64,000 nt of DNA. It comes from Pseudorasbora parva. Its lineage: Eukaryota; Chordata; Actinopteri; Cypriniformes; Gobionidae. Where the stretch lies: contig NC_090177.1 in assembly GCF_024679245.1 (NCBI RefSeq), positions 27,864,675 through 27,928,674 on the forward strand, given 5' to 3'. The notes beneath the pieces were generated by a model, which did not search any database, was not told the origin of the DNA, and worked only from the letters and a program-made list of their open reading frames with translations. Of the stretch, positions 50,331 to 61,522 are shown in pieces (the first letter of the stretch is position 1; every line of letters starts with the position of its first letter). The position numbers and the translations under genes were made by a program.

Positions 50331-51126
50331 ACTTTTCACAGGGGCTGGTAAACTGTTGTGCGCGCGCGTGTGTGTTGTGTGTTTTACTGTCTATGGTTGT
50401 AGTTTACACACCGTTATGATTAATGGTGGATAGCGGCGGGACTGATGAGGCTCGTCGCCGGATCGCCGTGTATCGAAAGTAAAAGGATTGAGACAGCCGA
50501 TAGCGTTTTTAAATTATTTAATGCAGGCATGTTTAATGCAAGGTGACTAAGTCAACAAGCTCTTTATTTTTGTACAGGACGCCGCGCTGTTTTGCAATGC
50601 AACTTTTATCGTGACTGTATTTAAGCAATAGTCTTAAATCATTAAGAGCTGAATTCAATTATTCATTTGATGTGTTGACATAAGGAAGTATGGGGGAAGT
50701 ATCAATGAGTTTGCATGAAGGTTTTTTTTATTTTTATTTTTATACATTTTTATTGTATTAATCTGTAGAGGCCTGTAATTTCATTTTTATTTTATTTTTT
50801 AAATTTAATTAAACCAGTAAAAGGATCACCAAAATGCAGTGATAGGCTACGTTTATTGCCCTTTTAATTACAGATTGACAACTTAAAAATTGTAAAACCT
50901 AGTGGAGATGACAGAAGTTATTTGTGACAAGTTAAATGGATGGAAACATTTTACAGAGTATTTTTTATTATTATTTTTTTATTTAGGAGGTTTTCTAAAG
51001 TAGTGTTCTTATTTAGGCTGTTGTTTATGTTTTATGGTTTGAAAATGTAAAATAAAACAAAAAAGAGCATTGGAGTTCTTTCAGTCTAATTAATAATAAA
51101 AATGGGCCTACTATTGATTATTATTA

Positions 51127-51157
<31 letters not shown>

Positions 51158-51839
51158 TTTAAAAGAATAAACCACAGTTAAATAGCCCAAACAATCTTTA
51201 AACAAGTAAACAAACTTTGAAACAAACTCAAACTTTTGAACAAGTCCTGTGGAGATTTTCTGTCCTGACATTAAAATCCATTTTTATTTTTCTTAAAAAA
51301 AGAAAAAGAAAAAAAAAGATCAGCAGTGACCATCAGATATTTACAGGTGGAGAACAGCAACAAAACAAAAAAAGTTGTTATCAAACAAGTATTAAGAGGG
51401 TGATGATGTTTGAGGAAGGCATAACATGATTTTGTATAATTGAATTTTACATTTCAAATAGAAATCAGGCATAAACATGGCCATTCACAAGCAAACACAC
51501 TTTGGACGGGCTTCAAAACGTCTGGAGTGTCCTGTTGATGTTTTCTAAAGCTAAATCTGGTAAGATTCGATTCTCAAATGATTATTTAACAAAATAACTT
51601 CTCTTTGTAGAGGTAATCAATTATTAACAGTAGGCTAGCCTAACATTATACTGCTTGAGCAATGAAATATTAGTGGTTGCCTGGAGGGAATGTCTGATTT
51701 ATTGAAGGATGAAGCGGGCAGGTCCCACGTGTAGTTTCCGATGCTCCCGTTTCACCTTGTGTTTTGGGAGAAGAATCACTTCCAGGGCACACCAGCATGT
51801 TTCCTCACCACCCCAGCCCCCTCCGACGAGAGAGAGAGA

Positions 51840-51872
<33 letters not shown>

Positions 51873-52439
51873 AGAGAGAGTAGGGGGTGGGGGAGGAAGG
51901 GTCTTCAATAAGCCTCTCGACATGCTCAATGCAAAGGGGCGAAACCCTTCCGAGTTTTATTTTATGTTGAAAAAGAAAAGGAAGAAAATCCTCCAGGAGC
52001 CTTTCTAGCACCTGAGTGAAATTAAATGTTTTCACGAAGGTTCCATGACCTTTTTTTTTTTTTTTGCTGAATGTGAATTGATGAGATATTGCTCAGAAAA
52101 ATACACAGGAAATGTTTGGATACTGAATGATAATTTTGAGTGATAATATCAGGTAGTTTTGAATCGGAATTGTCGCGGGTTTTGTGAGTTGAAGAGGAAG
52201 TTCATGAGAGCGTTTAAGATCAAGAGATGTTTAGCTTAAGAATGTACATACCTGAATTGCTTAACATTTCTTATTAGCCTTCACGTAGCCTATCATTGAT
52301 TTATATAAAATAACATTACGTAGGCCTATTATTTGATTCTTGAATGTCGGTCTGGAAACATTGTTTTTCTAGCCTTTCCCCGACATAGGCTATAAACAGA
52401 AAACTTTGTAGTTGTCGAAAAGCATAAAAAAGATTGGCC
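50331..52439. other. Single-copy DNA upstream of the candidate promoter
   Basis: GC-balanced at 50330-50500 and 51480-51800, otherwise AT-rich, with short (ATT)n/(ATTT)n at 51118-51160 and a (GA)n(TG)n compound run at 51829-51866. No gene. Confidence 0.4.
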
Positions 52440-52960
52440 ACGAAAAGCAACAGATCTTGGATTCTATTAATCAGTCAAAAGTGAAAATTTGACCCTCACA
52501 TTAATAATCCCGTTGGTGTAACCTTGTCTAATCTGGTTAAATCATATTAAATCATGTCTTTAAATTAAATTAAACTAATTTAATTAGATGTCCCCACATA
52601 AAGCACGTTTTTTACATTGTGAGTTATGCAGCATCATTTACAAACAATGCAAAAGATAACAAAGTTGTAACAGTTTGTACACCACATTAAATTTAGAGTA
52701 ATTAGACGAAGTGATATTTCAAAAGACGTCATGAATGCAGTCAAGGAACAAAGATCAAAAGGGAAAACCCAAATGACTGCACACTATATGTGGTATGAGA
52801 TGATTAAAGGTTAGGAGCTGGGGCTTTTATTCAATTAAAAAAGGGAGCCAAAATGACTCATTGATCAAATAGCAAGTGGACTAACTCCTAGCATCTATTT
52901 TTATTTCCCTACAAAGTTGTTATTGCTGAAGATCAGATGCTTGTGTAACCATCAGATTTT
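52440..52960. promoter_or_regulatory. Candidate conserved non-coding element
   Basis: Repeat-free and dense in recognisable motif types: TCF/LEF-like AACAAAGATCAAAAGG (about 52747), AP-1-like TGACTCA (52853), and homeodomain-like TAATTTAATTAG and AGTAATTAGACG. The texture is that of developmental enhancers. Conservation is untested. Confidence 0.25.
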
Positions 52961-53194
52961 TTTTTAAGAACAATTTAAATAGCAAGAAAAAATTGACAAT
53001 TATTGCAGCCATCAAACAAAACAAAAACCAAAGATATATAATGTAAAGGATAAAATATTATATTGTATAACCTTATTAACTTTTGAATTGAATTTTCAAT
53101 TTTAATGGCATTAAAATAATTATCTTTAAATAATTTGATTAAGAATGAACTGACTTCATTTTATTAAATTGTAGGCTATAGCCTATTGCTTAAA
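52961..53194. other. Unassigned AT-rich DNA
   Basis: Nothing recognisable before the TTAAA flank. Confidence 0.4.
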
Positions 53195-54013
53195 CCTCCT
53201 AAGACCCAGGGGGAAAATACTTTTTTATTTATTTAGTATTTTTCTTGTCATTACATTAAAAGCATAAGAAAGAAATCGTTAATTTTTTTATTATTATTAT
53301 ATTTAACTCATATGTTATGCTATGTCCACTGCATAGTGGACTTCAGGACTTCAAATGACTAGCATAGGCAAAAACAATAGGCTTTTTTTCATTCACCAAT
53401 CAATTTTCAGGCTTCAGGATTTTTTTTAAACAAACTTTGTTTAAAGATGATTCTCAACTATGTTATGAAAGATATAATGGAATGAATTGATATACCTTCT
53501 TACTTTATGCAATATGTGGGTAAAATGGCCATACATGGGTTTTCCCATTCAATGTAATGTATCTACACTGTATCTAATTTGCATATGAATATGTTCTTTG
53601 AGCAACATGTAATGAAAAAAGAAGTGTAATAATGCGAGTAATAGTTGACAACATTTTTATAATAATATCTAATATTTTATAGGATCATTGATGTTTATTT
53701 TCTGAATGTATGAAATCAATGCCCTGTTTGGAAACAGAAAGTCATAGTTTGATTAGAACTCCTACAACATTTTCCTAAGATGTTGATTTATAACAAAATT
53801 ATAACAAACAATTTGAAAATAAGTCTGAATTAAATGATAATATAAAAATATGATTATCTTTCCGAGTGCTACATTTGATTATTAAACCTTGGTTAAACCT
53901 CAGAACAAATGGTATCTCTGAAAAGCCCTGAATGAGTAAACATGTGACATATGCTGTCAGAGAAAATCACTAAAATATAACATCCTCGTACGAGGACAGT
54001 GGCCCCCAGGAGG
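53195..54013 (+). mobile_element. TTAA-flanked (piggyBac-like) non-autonomous element, copy A
   Basis: It starts CCTCCTAAGACCCAGGGGG and ends CCCCCAGGAGG. Both sides are flanked by TTAAA, consistent with the TTAA target of piggyBac-type elements. The interior is AT-rich with no coding frame. An internal hairpin GTCCACTGCATAGTGGAC lies near 53325. Confidence 0.6.
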
Positions 54014-54764
54014 TTAAAACAGCTGGTTTTGAACAGGTGTTTATGCCGCAACAAAGTTTATAATTCATTTCCCTACATTTTCCGAACACAGTTTATGTGA
54101 TCCATCTGTGCGGTTGTGTTTCTTCTTCTTCTGCTAAATTAACGTTATTGGTGAAATGCATCGTGCCTTTTTTAGGAAATGAAAAAAACATAAATGACAT
54201 CACTCCATCAATCAATGATGTTCATTGCTTACAGTCATTGTTATGGTTCTACCAAAATATCCATATTTCTGTGAGATATATTGCGTTTTCAGGCTTCACT
54301 GCGGTCCAGCGGTCAGAGGCGACAGAAGGATGTGAAGAGAAGGTCAGGTAAACTTCACACGCCGTAAAGTAAAGGTGAGAGGCTGCTGCTGAGTGAGCTG
54401 GAGCAGATGTACTTTATCCAAACTAAACAGTTCCTGAATGAATAAATAAAAGTTACCTTTATTAACAGCAGGCTAAATCCAAACAAACACATAATAAGAA
54501 TAACCTTTCAAAATGTACAACTGCCACAATTGTAAAGTGAAGCATCATGAACCTGTCGTTTAGTATTAAAGCTTAAATAAAAAAAGAAATATTAAAGCAG
54601 TGATCCTTAGAAGTGTTTCTCTTCCTCTCAGCAACAGTGAAGATCCTGAGGGAGAGAAGTCGTGGAAAGAACATCCACATTTACATTTATAAGCGTACAA
54701 AGCTGCAATATTAAAATTACAATAATATTCCAATATCATGGAATGATATGGAATAGACGTTTGT
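54014..54764. other. Spacer between inverted copies A and B
   Basis: Contains 54290-54410, GC-balanced and single-copy. No gene supported. Confidence 0.4.
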
Positions 54765-55473
54765 CCACAGCAGTGGACAATATTTTAGTGAATTTTTCTG
54801 GCACCACACACGTCACAGTTTTATGTCTGGATGTCCTGTAAAGAGCACATTCAAGGCACATTTGCAGAGATACCAAATGTTTGGAGGTTTCAGCAGGACA
54901 ACAACAACTCCATAGTGGTTAAAATGACTGACATTAATTTAGTGATCAATAGAATTTTGTAATTATCATTTAAATCTGATTCATTTTCGATTAGTTTTGG
55001 ACACACAACAAGTGAATAGGGAAAGAAATTATATCAATATTATTATGAAATATTAGATATCATTTTGAAAATGTTGTCAATTATTAATCCCATGATTACA
55101 CTTCTTTTTTCCTTATATGTTGCTCTAAGAACACAATAATATGCAAATTAGATACAGTGATATATTGCATTGAATGGGAAAACCCCCATGTATGGCAATT
55201 TTTTGCAAGTAAAATGGTATTCATTTCATTATATATGTAATAACATTGCAGTTGAGAATACTCTTTAAACAAAGTTTGGTTTGTTATGTTTTTGCATATA
55301 GGCTACATGCAATTTCATGTAATTTTATTTTGAGAGTCCTGGTGTGCACTACAGAGGACATAGCATAACATACAATATTTATTAATTTCTTAAAAATGTT
55401 TTTTTTTTTAATGCTCTGAACATGAAACAATACTAAATGCAAAAACTTTTTTTTCTGGGTCCCATGCAGGAGG
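54765..55473 (-). mobile_element. TTAA-type element, inverted copy B
   Basis: The right end TTCTGGGTCCCATGCAGGAGG is the inverse of the left end of copy A. Shared inverted blocks include ATTGAATGGGAAAACCCCCA (matching TGGGTTTTCCCATTCAATG), ACACTTCTTTTTTC and CTTTAAACAAAGTTTG. The left end is diverged, and no TTAA is evident at either edge. Confidence 0.6.
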
Positions 55474-55496
55474 ATATGCAGTGATGAATATAATTA

Positions 55497-55831
55497 CACT
55501 GTTAAAAAATAAAATAATAATAATAAGTTACCTGATTGCCTTAAAATTTTGAGTTCATTGAAATTAAAAAAAATGAGTTAATACAATGAACATTTTTAAG
55601 AATCGACAACCTTTATTCAAATATTATTACAATATTACGCTGTGAAACATGCAAAATTGTGCTATTTTCATGATTTATCACATTCAGATGCAATAATATT
55701 TTGCGTTTCTATTTTTTAAACCAATTTCCTTCATTGTATCAACTCAAATCTTTAATTTCAATAAACTCAAAATTTTAAGCAACCAGTTTAATTACTTTTT
55801 TTAAGTTAAACCAACAATGTTTTTTATAGTG
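55497..55831 (-). mobile_element. CACTG-terminated non-autonomous element, copy 3
   Basis: It runs from CACTGTTAAAAAATAAAATA to TTTTTATAGTG (335 bp). It contains ATTACGCTGTGAAACATGCA, the inverse of the GTTTCACTGCGTCATCAG region in copies 2 and 4. It sits 23 bases after TTAA-type copy B. Confidence 0.75.
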
Positions 55832-56739
<908 letters not shown>

Positions 56740-57060
56740 GAGGGGAGGCGAGTTTCAAAGCAAAGTCAACCCTCCATTCCTGCAAGACCAGCTCCTAATT
56801 ACTCTCTGATTAACCATGGGACTCACAAAGCCAATATTTGGCTCTTTATACGAATGCCATGATGACAGGAAACAGAACGGGGGAAACGCGCCCTAAAAAA
56901 AGCCCGACAGAAGTGTTTGAAGGGCATTGGGGAACATCTGTGGTGGTTTATGAGTAAGTAGCCAGTAGTCAAACCTCTAACAGGTTTAGGTGTCATCCTA
57001 ATTCCTCCCGTTTTCTCTCTGTTGATCTTTGCCCCTTGACAATACACTTCTGATCGTTTG
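56740..57060. promoter_or_regulatory. Candidate conserved non-coding element
   Basis: Repeat-free. Contains CTCCTAATTACTCTCTGATT, a NcoI-like CCATGG and CATGATGACAGGAAACAG, and has the mixed composition of vertebrate conserved non-coding elements. No coding frame is supported. Confidence 0.2.
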
Positions 57061-57724
57061 TTTTATTCCAAATATAACACATTTACTCGATGGATCCTGC
57101 CACCTCCTACAAAAGTTACCAAAGCTCAACAAAAAAACATCTATTGACAACAATGGCAATTAAGCAAGGGGTGATTTGTACACATCTGGAGTGGATTTCC
57201 TCACCAGAACGGTCCCTGGTGCACAAAATCAGCTCTTTGGCTGCCTTCTCCCCCTCTATGCAGCTGAATTGGGGACTGTAGTGGGATATGGGTGCATGTT
57301 TTTATGTGTTTGGTTAAAAGCAGATGGTTGGTTTATGTTAGTTCAGGAAGGCGATAAACAGCTTCGACGTACTGTCAAACCACCAATCACGGAAGCCTGC
57401 GTTCTGTGTTCAGAGGCTGGGTTTGGGTGATGACAATATCCAACACTTTTAATTTCAGAATATTGTGACAAAAGGTGTGTCACATGCAGTCTAATGTTGC
57501 AACCGTTAATAAAAGTTTGTTTTATATTAATATGAATATGTGTGGTATAAACATCATTTGTAAATTTGTCATGTGACTCTTGACATCTCTTCACTGCCAT
57601 TACTACTGCTCTTCTGTGGCCTCAAGGAATGGTAAAGTCCACCAGATGGACACTTCAGAATCTTGCCAAAAGTAGTAGATCACATTTCTTTGAGACATTT
57701 CTTAAAATATATTATTTTGTATTA
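57061..57724. other. Single-copy DNA
   Basis: No gene or repeat end recognised. Confidence 0.4.
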
Positions 57725-57787
57725 AGTAGAAGAAGAAAAAATCATGCAGGTTTGGAATGACATGAGGGTCAGTAAATAATGACAGAA

Positions 57788-57788
<1 letters not shown>
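57725..57788. mobile_element. End fragment of an AGGG-foldback MITE
   Basis: GGTTTGGAATGACATGAGGG and AGTAAATAATGACAGAATTT match the right half of that family. It is then cut off by the TTA tract. Confidence 0.55.
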
Positions 57789-57854
<66 letters not shown>

Positions 57855-58330
57855 AAATAATACAAATAAATAAAACACACCAATAAAATAAAATAAGATG
57901 GAATTAAATAAAAACAAATCAAATAAGACAAATGAATGAATGAATGAATAGGGTACAATCAAAAAATAAAACAAAAAACAAAATTAAATTAATTCATTAA
58001 ATACATCAATAAAATACATATGATGAAATAAAAAAGGTCAAATAAAAAATAAAAATAAAATAGCTGAATACATTGTTGTATTATTTTTATTTTGCTGCTG
58101 TCTATACAAAGCAAAACAAATAAAACAAACAAACAAACAAACAAACAAATAAATAAAATGAATAAGATGAAATAAAATAAATAAAAAATATAAAAATAAT
58201 AAGGTAAAATAAAATAAATAAATAACAAAAAATACATCGGTAAAATAAATATGATTAAATACAAAATAAATAAAATAATATGACAAATAAAATTAAATAA
58301 AAAAGCTGAATACATTAAGTTGCAGCAAAA
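57789..58330. repeat. (TTA)n microsatellite and AAATAAAAT low-complexity DNA
   Basis: 57789-57853 is a (TTA)n run of about 22 units. Beyond it nearly 480 bp consist of A-rich units such as AATAAAATAAAT and (AAAC)n. Long minus-strand frames here are compositional. Confidence 0.9.
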
Positions 58331-58394
58331 AAAAGTAATGTAAGGACCAGATGAGGAAGACATGAGTGCACGTTACAATGAAAATTAAATGATC

Positions 58395-58857
58395 GGTAAC
58401 ACTTTAGTTTAGGGTCTAGTTCTCACTTTTATCTAGCATGCATATTAGATGTTTAATAGTACTTATAATGCACATATTAATGCCTTATTCTGCACAACCT
58501 TCTTCTATCTGTAATACTATAATACATTTATTCCTACTGCAGTTTCTTTGTTAAATTCTGGTATGGGAGGAGTTTTGGGGAGTAGGTCGAGTTTGGGCTG
58601 CTGTGGTCTTGGGTTGTGTTTGTTTTTTAGGTGTTTCTTAATGTTTGTAAACAGTTTTTTATCTATTTGTGCTGGTCTGGTTGCAAAGCAATTGCCCTTC
58701 GGGGACAAACAAACAAAGTGATTTGAAGTGAAGTACACAAATGCCTAAACTTAACCACTACCTTACTAGCTATTAATAAGTAGTAATTAAGAGTTTATTG
58801 AGACAAAGGTCGTAGTCAGTTAATAGTGAGAACTGGACACTAATCTAAAGTGTGACC
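58395..58857. mobile_element. hAT-type MITE with perfect 8-bp duplication
   Basis: The left end GGTAACACTTTAGTTTAG is inverted as CTAATCTAAAGTGTGACC, and GTCTAGTTCTCAC as GTGAGAACTGGAC. AAATGATC flanks both sides (58387-58394 and 58858-58865). About 220 bp in the middle are foreign (next entry). Confidence 0.88.
58517..58735 (+). mobile_element. Possible 3' end of a LINE nested in the MITE
   Basis: The final words AATTGCCCTTCGGGGACAAA, then AAGTGATTTGAAGTGAAG, resemble the 3' tail of fish LINEs, which end with a CCTTGGGGA-type motif and short tandem units. The copy would be heavily 5'-truncated and non-coding. A flanking duplication is not certain. Confidence 0.4.
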
Positions 58858-58865
58858 AAATGATC

Positions 58866-59713
58866 TTTTGCTGTTCCCTTGTTGTGTCAGCATTTGTTGA
58901 GGGAGTTTCGTTTTTAATGGTTCGAAAATCAAGACCAGAAAGCCAGAGGGAAGTGTGTGGGAAGGTAGGTTAGACTAAACCCTAAGGTAACAGCAACAAC
59001 CTGCCGTATCAGGCGTCAGCCAGTCACTGCAGTGGCTCTGTTCAGCCCTGATAAGAGACGTCGGGTGGACCCAGCAGAGCTCTGCATACGCACACATAAC
59101 CCATCACACACTCCTACTTATTAATCTTCAGAAACAGAGAACGTGGTGTCCGTAAGATGATCCTGATCCAGTCCTCCATGAAGCATTTGATGTGCCTTAT
59201 GATTTATTCCCTGCGGTTACAAAACCCATAAAGTTATCACTAACACGTCTTTAAGTGTGAAATTATGTACGGGAAGGGATGAGCGCATGCATTCACATTT
59301 AGAGGAAACATTTGTTCTCTCCAAGTTGCTGTTCCCCTCTCTCATCATAAGAACTAAGAGCAGGCTGTGCTTTAGCACGCAATAAGAATGAGAAGCGATT
59401 GTTTTAACCTCTATCTCGTGGCCTTTGAAGATGTGATTCGCTTCCTCACCTGAAAGAAGTTTCAGAACTCTGCTCAGCTAGTGAGCGAGAGCAACCCAGT
59501 CTCGCTCCGCTGTGTTATCATCACAGTCATCTCTAACAATGAAAAACAGTGTCTGCTATGTGCACATGTGAACATTTCAATGGAAGGGGGGGATGGGCCA
59601 GGTCATTAGAGAGCAAGAGCAGGGATAAAGGGAGGGCAGTAGACACAGGAAACAGAGAAACATGTTGACAGAGTGCAGAAGGAAATGTTGAGAGATATGA
59701 CAAGAGAATGGAG

Positions 59714-59716
<3 letters not shown>
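58866..59716. other. Single-copy DNA
   Basis: GC-balanced, especially 58920-59520, with no repeat ends. No coding frame supported. Could hold regulatory sequence. Confidence 0.35.
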
Positions 59717-59797
<81 letters not shown>

Positions 59798-59822
59798 CAC
59801 CCCCCCCCCCCCCTCCCCCCCA

Positions 59823-59853
<31 letters not shown>
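59717..59853. repeat. Compound (TA)n, poly-C, (CA)n tract
   Basis: About 37 TA units, then some 20 C, then about 16 CA units. Confidence 0.95.
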
Positions 59854-59859
<6 letters not shown>

Positions 59860-59929
59860 GAAACACACAAGTGGTACGAGAACTTGCGGTCTTAACGGTT
59901 TGCCCACCAAACCCCTACTGGTCATTCAG

Positions 59930-60045
59930 AGATAGCGATCTACTGACCTGACCATGTTCAGTTGGACATTATCATGTTTCCTACAGAAGTCGCTCCTGAT
60001 ATGCTTGTCCATGTTGCATCGGTGATAACCTGCCGGTAGGTACAT
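59930..60045. repeat. Segment repeated at 63066-63190
   Basis: CAGTTGGACATTATCATGTT and AGAAGTCGCTCCTGATATGC correspond to TCGGTTTGACATTATCAAAT and AAAAGTCGCTCCTGCTTGTT downstream, in the same order and orientation. It is probably part of an unrecognised dispersed repeat. Confidence 0.6.
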
Positions 60046-60200
60046 CAAAAACAATGATCATTGTAAAAAATAAAATACATTTAACTGGTTTTATTTGTTA
60101 AAATGTTATTTAATATGAAAAATTACTGGTTTCAAACCGTTTTTTTTTCTTTTCTTCAAAAAACAGATAGCCCCCTAGAAGTAATGACTGCACATTTCCT

Positions 60201-60349
60201 TTTAAAGGGAAAGTTCACCTAAAAATGAAAAGTCTCTCATTTACTCACCATCATGCAGTACCTGAAAACCATACTTGAGTAAAAGATATACCTTACAGTG
60301 AAACTAAATCCATTACAACTCACCAATTTTAATGAGTACTTAGAGTACC
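60201..60349. mobile_element. AGGG-foldback MITE, left part
   Basis: TTTAAAGGGAAAGTTCACCT and AAAATGAAAAGTCTCTCA mark the left end. The body is then interrupted by the hAT MITE and CACTG copy that follow. Confidence 0.6.
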
Positions 60350-60540
60350 CAGCGGCGTAGCAGCAAATTTTGGGCCCTGGGTACAAACCATCTCTCTGGG
60401 CCCCCGTACCAAATACCATAGTGATACCAAGGTATTGCATTTTTATCATAAAAAACACTTAAAACATAAACAAAATAAGCCTGATTAATGTATATGTATG
60501 TATAGAACCCCCCCCCCCCCCCCCCAGTCCGACGCTCCTG
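60350..60540. mobile_element. 191-bp hAT MITE with perfect 8-bp duplication
   Basis: AGAGTACC stands at 60342-60349 and again at 60541-60548. The ends CAGCGGCGTAGC and GTCCGACGCTCCTG are short imperfect inverted repeats. The interior includes GGGCCCTGGGTACAAACC and a poly-C run at 60507-60525. Confidence 0.85.
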
Positions 60541-60568
60541 AGAGTACCTGATTTGAGGAGTACTTAAA

Positions 60569-60965
60569 CACTGTAAAACAAATTTGTTGGTTTTTGTTGG
60601 TTTAACTTAAAAAAGTAAGTAACCTGGTTGCCTTAAAATTGTGAGTTTATTGAAATTAAAAATTTGAGTTGATACAATGAAGGAAATGTGTTTAATAAAT
60701 AGAAACTCAAAATATTATTGTATCTGAACCACATAAAAAATTTGATAAATCATGAAAATAGCACAATTTTGCATCTTTCACTGCGTCATCAGAATTAAAA
60801 CACACACAATTACCCAATATGCTTACAAAATCTTTTAATAATATTTTAATAAAGGTTGTTGAATCTCAAAAAATGTTCATTGTATTAACTCAAAATTTTA
60901 ATTTCAATGAACTCAAAATTTTAAGGCAACCAGGTAACTTTTTTGCTATATAATTTTTTACAGTG
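60569..60965 (+). mobile_element. CACTG-terminated non-autonomous element, copy 4
   Basis: It runs from CACTGTAAAACAAATTTGTT to TAATTTTTTACAGTG (397 bp) and is the fullest copy. The flanking triplets AAA and AAG differ by one base, the closest thing to the 3-bp duplication of EnSpm/CACTA elements among the four copies. Confidence 0.85.
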
Positions 60966-61260
60966 AAGGGATTAATCACCCAAAAATGAAAATGATGTCA
61001 TCATTTACCGCCCACATTTCGTTCCAAACCCCTAAGACTTTCGTTCATCTTCAGGAAGATATTTTGGATGAAATCTGAGAGGTTTCTGTCCAGTGGCGGC
61101 CTTTAATCTGGAACGATTCCTTCTGACCAAACAACGACAACATTCCCAAGTGATCATAATTAATCAAAATATGGACAAAAATCCACCATGCTAAAATGAT
61201 GCAATCGTAATAATACGAAATCACTGCCCTATAAGCCTACAAGCCTGGTCCTACCGGACT
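60966..61260. mobile_element. AGGG-foldback MITE, second left-end copy
   Basis: AGGGATTAATCACCCAAAAA, ATGTCATCATTTACCGCC and TCGTTCATCTTCAGGAAGAT follow the family order. The right half is not clear. Confidence 0.55.
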
Positions 61261-61522
61261 CTTGTACATTTCATTTGTACAGAGAGTAGGCCACTCTCCA
61301 TTGACAGGCGTGAACTTCCTTGAAGGTGGTACTCTGTTGAAGGTTAAATGATTGGATCTGCCCAGAGCCACTCTGCATCTGTCATAAACAATAGCTAACT
61401 TTTGGTCATGACGTATGTTATGCGCAAACTAGCGCACAACATCTTTGTCATCGTTCTCAGCCACTCCAAAAGTTAGGTGCCATGTAGTAACTGCATTGAT
61501 CATGACAAATGTACTGGAGTAG
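61261..61522. other. Unassigned DNA
   Basis: Nothing recognisable. Confidence 0.35.

Noticed and set aside
57702..58363. Long hydrophobic minus-strand frames resembling a membrane protein
   Set aside because: The Ile/Phe/Tyr/Leu richness comes from (TTA)n and A-rich low-complexity DNA. There is no start context, domain or codon bias.
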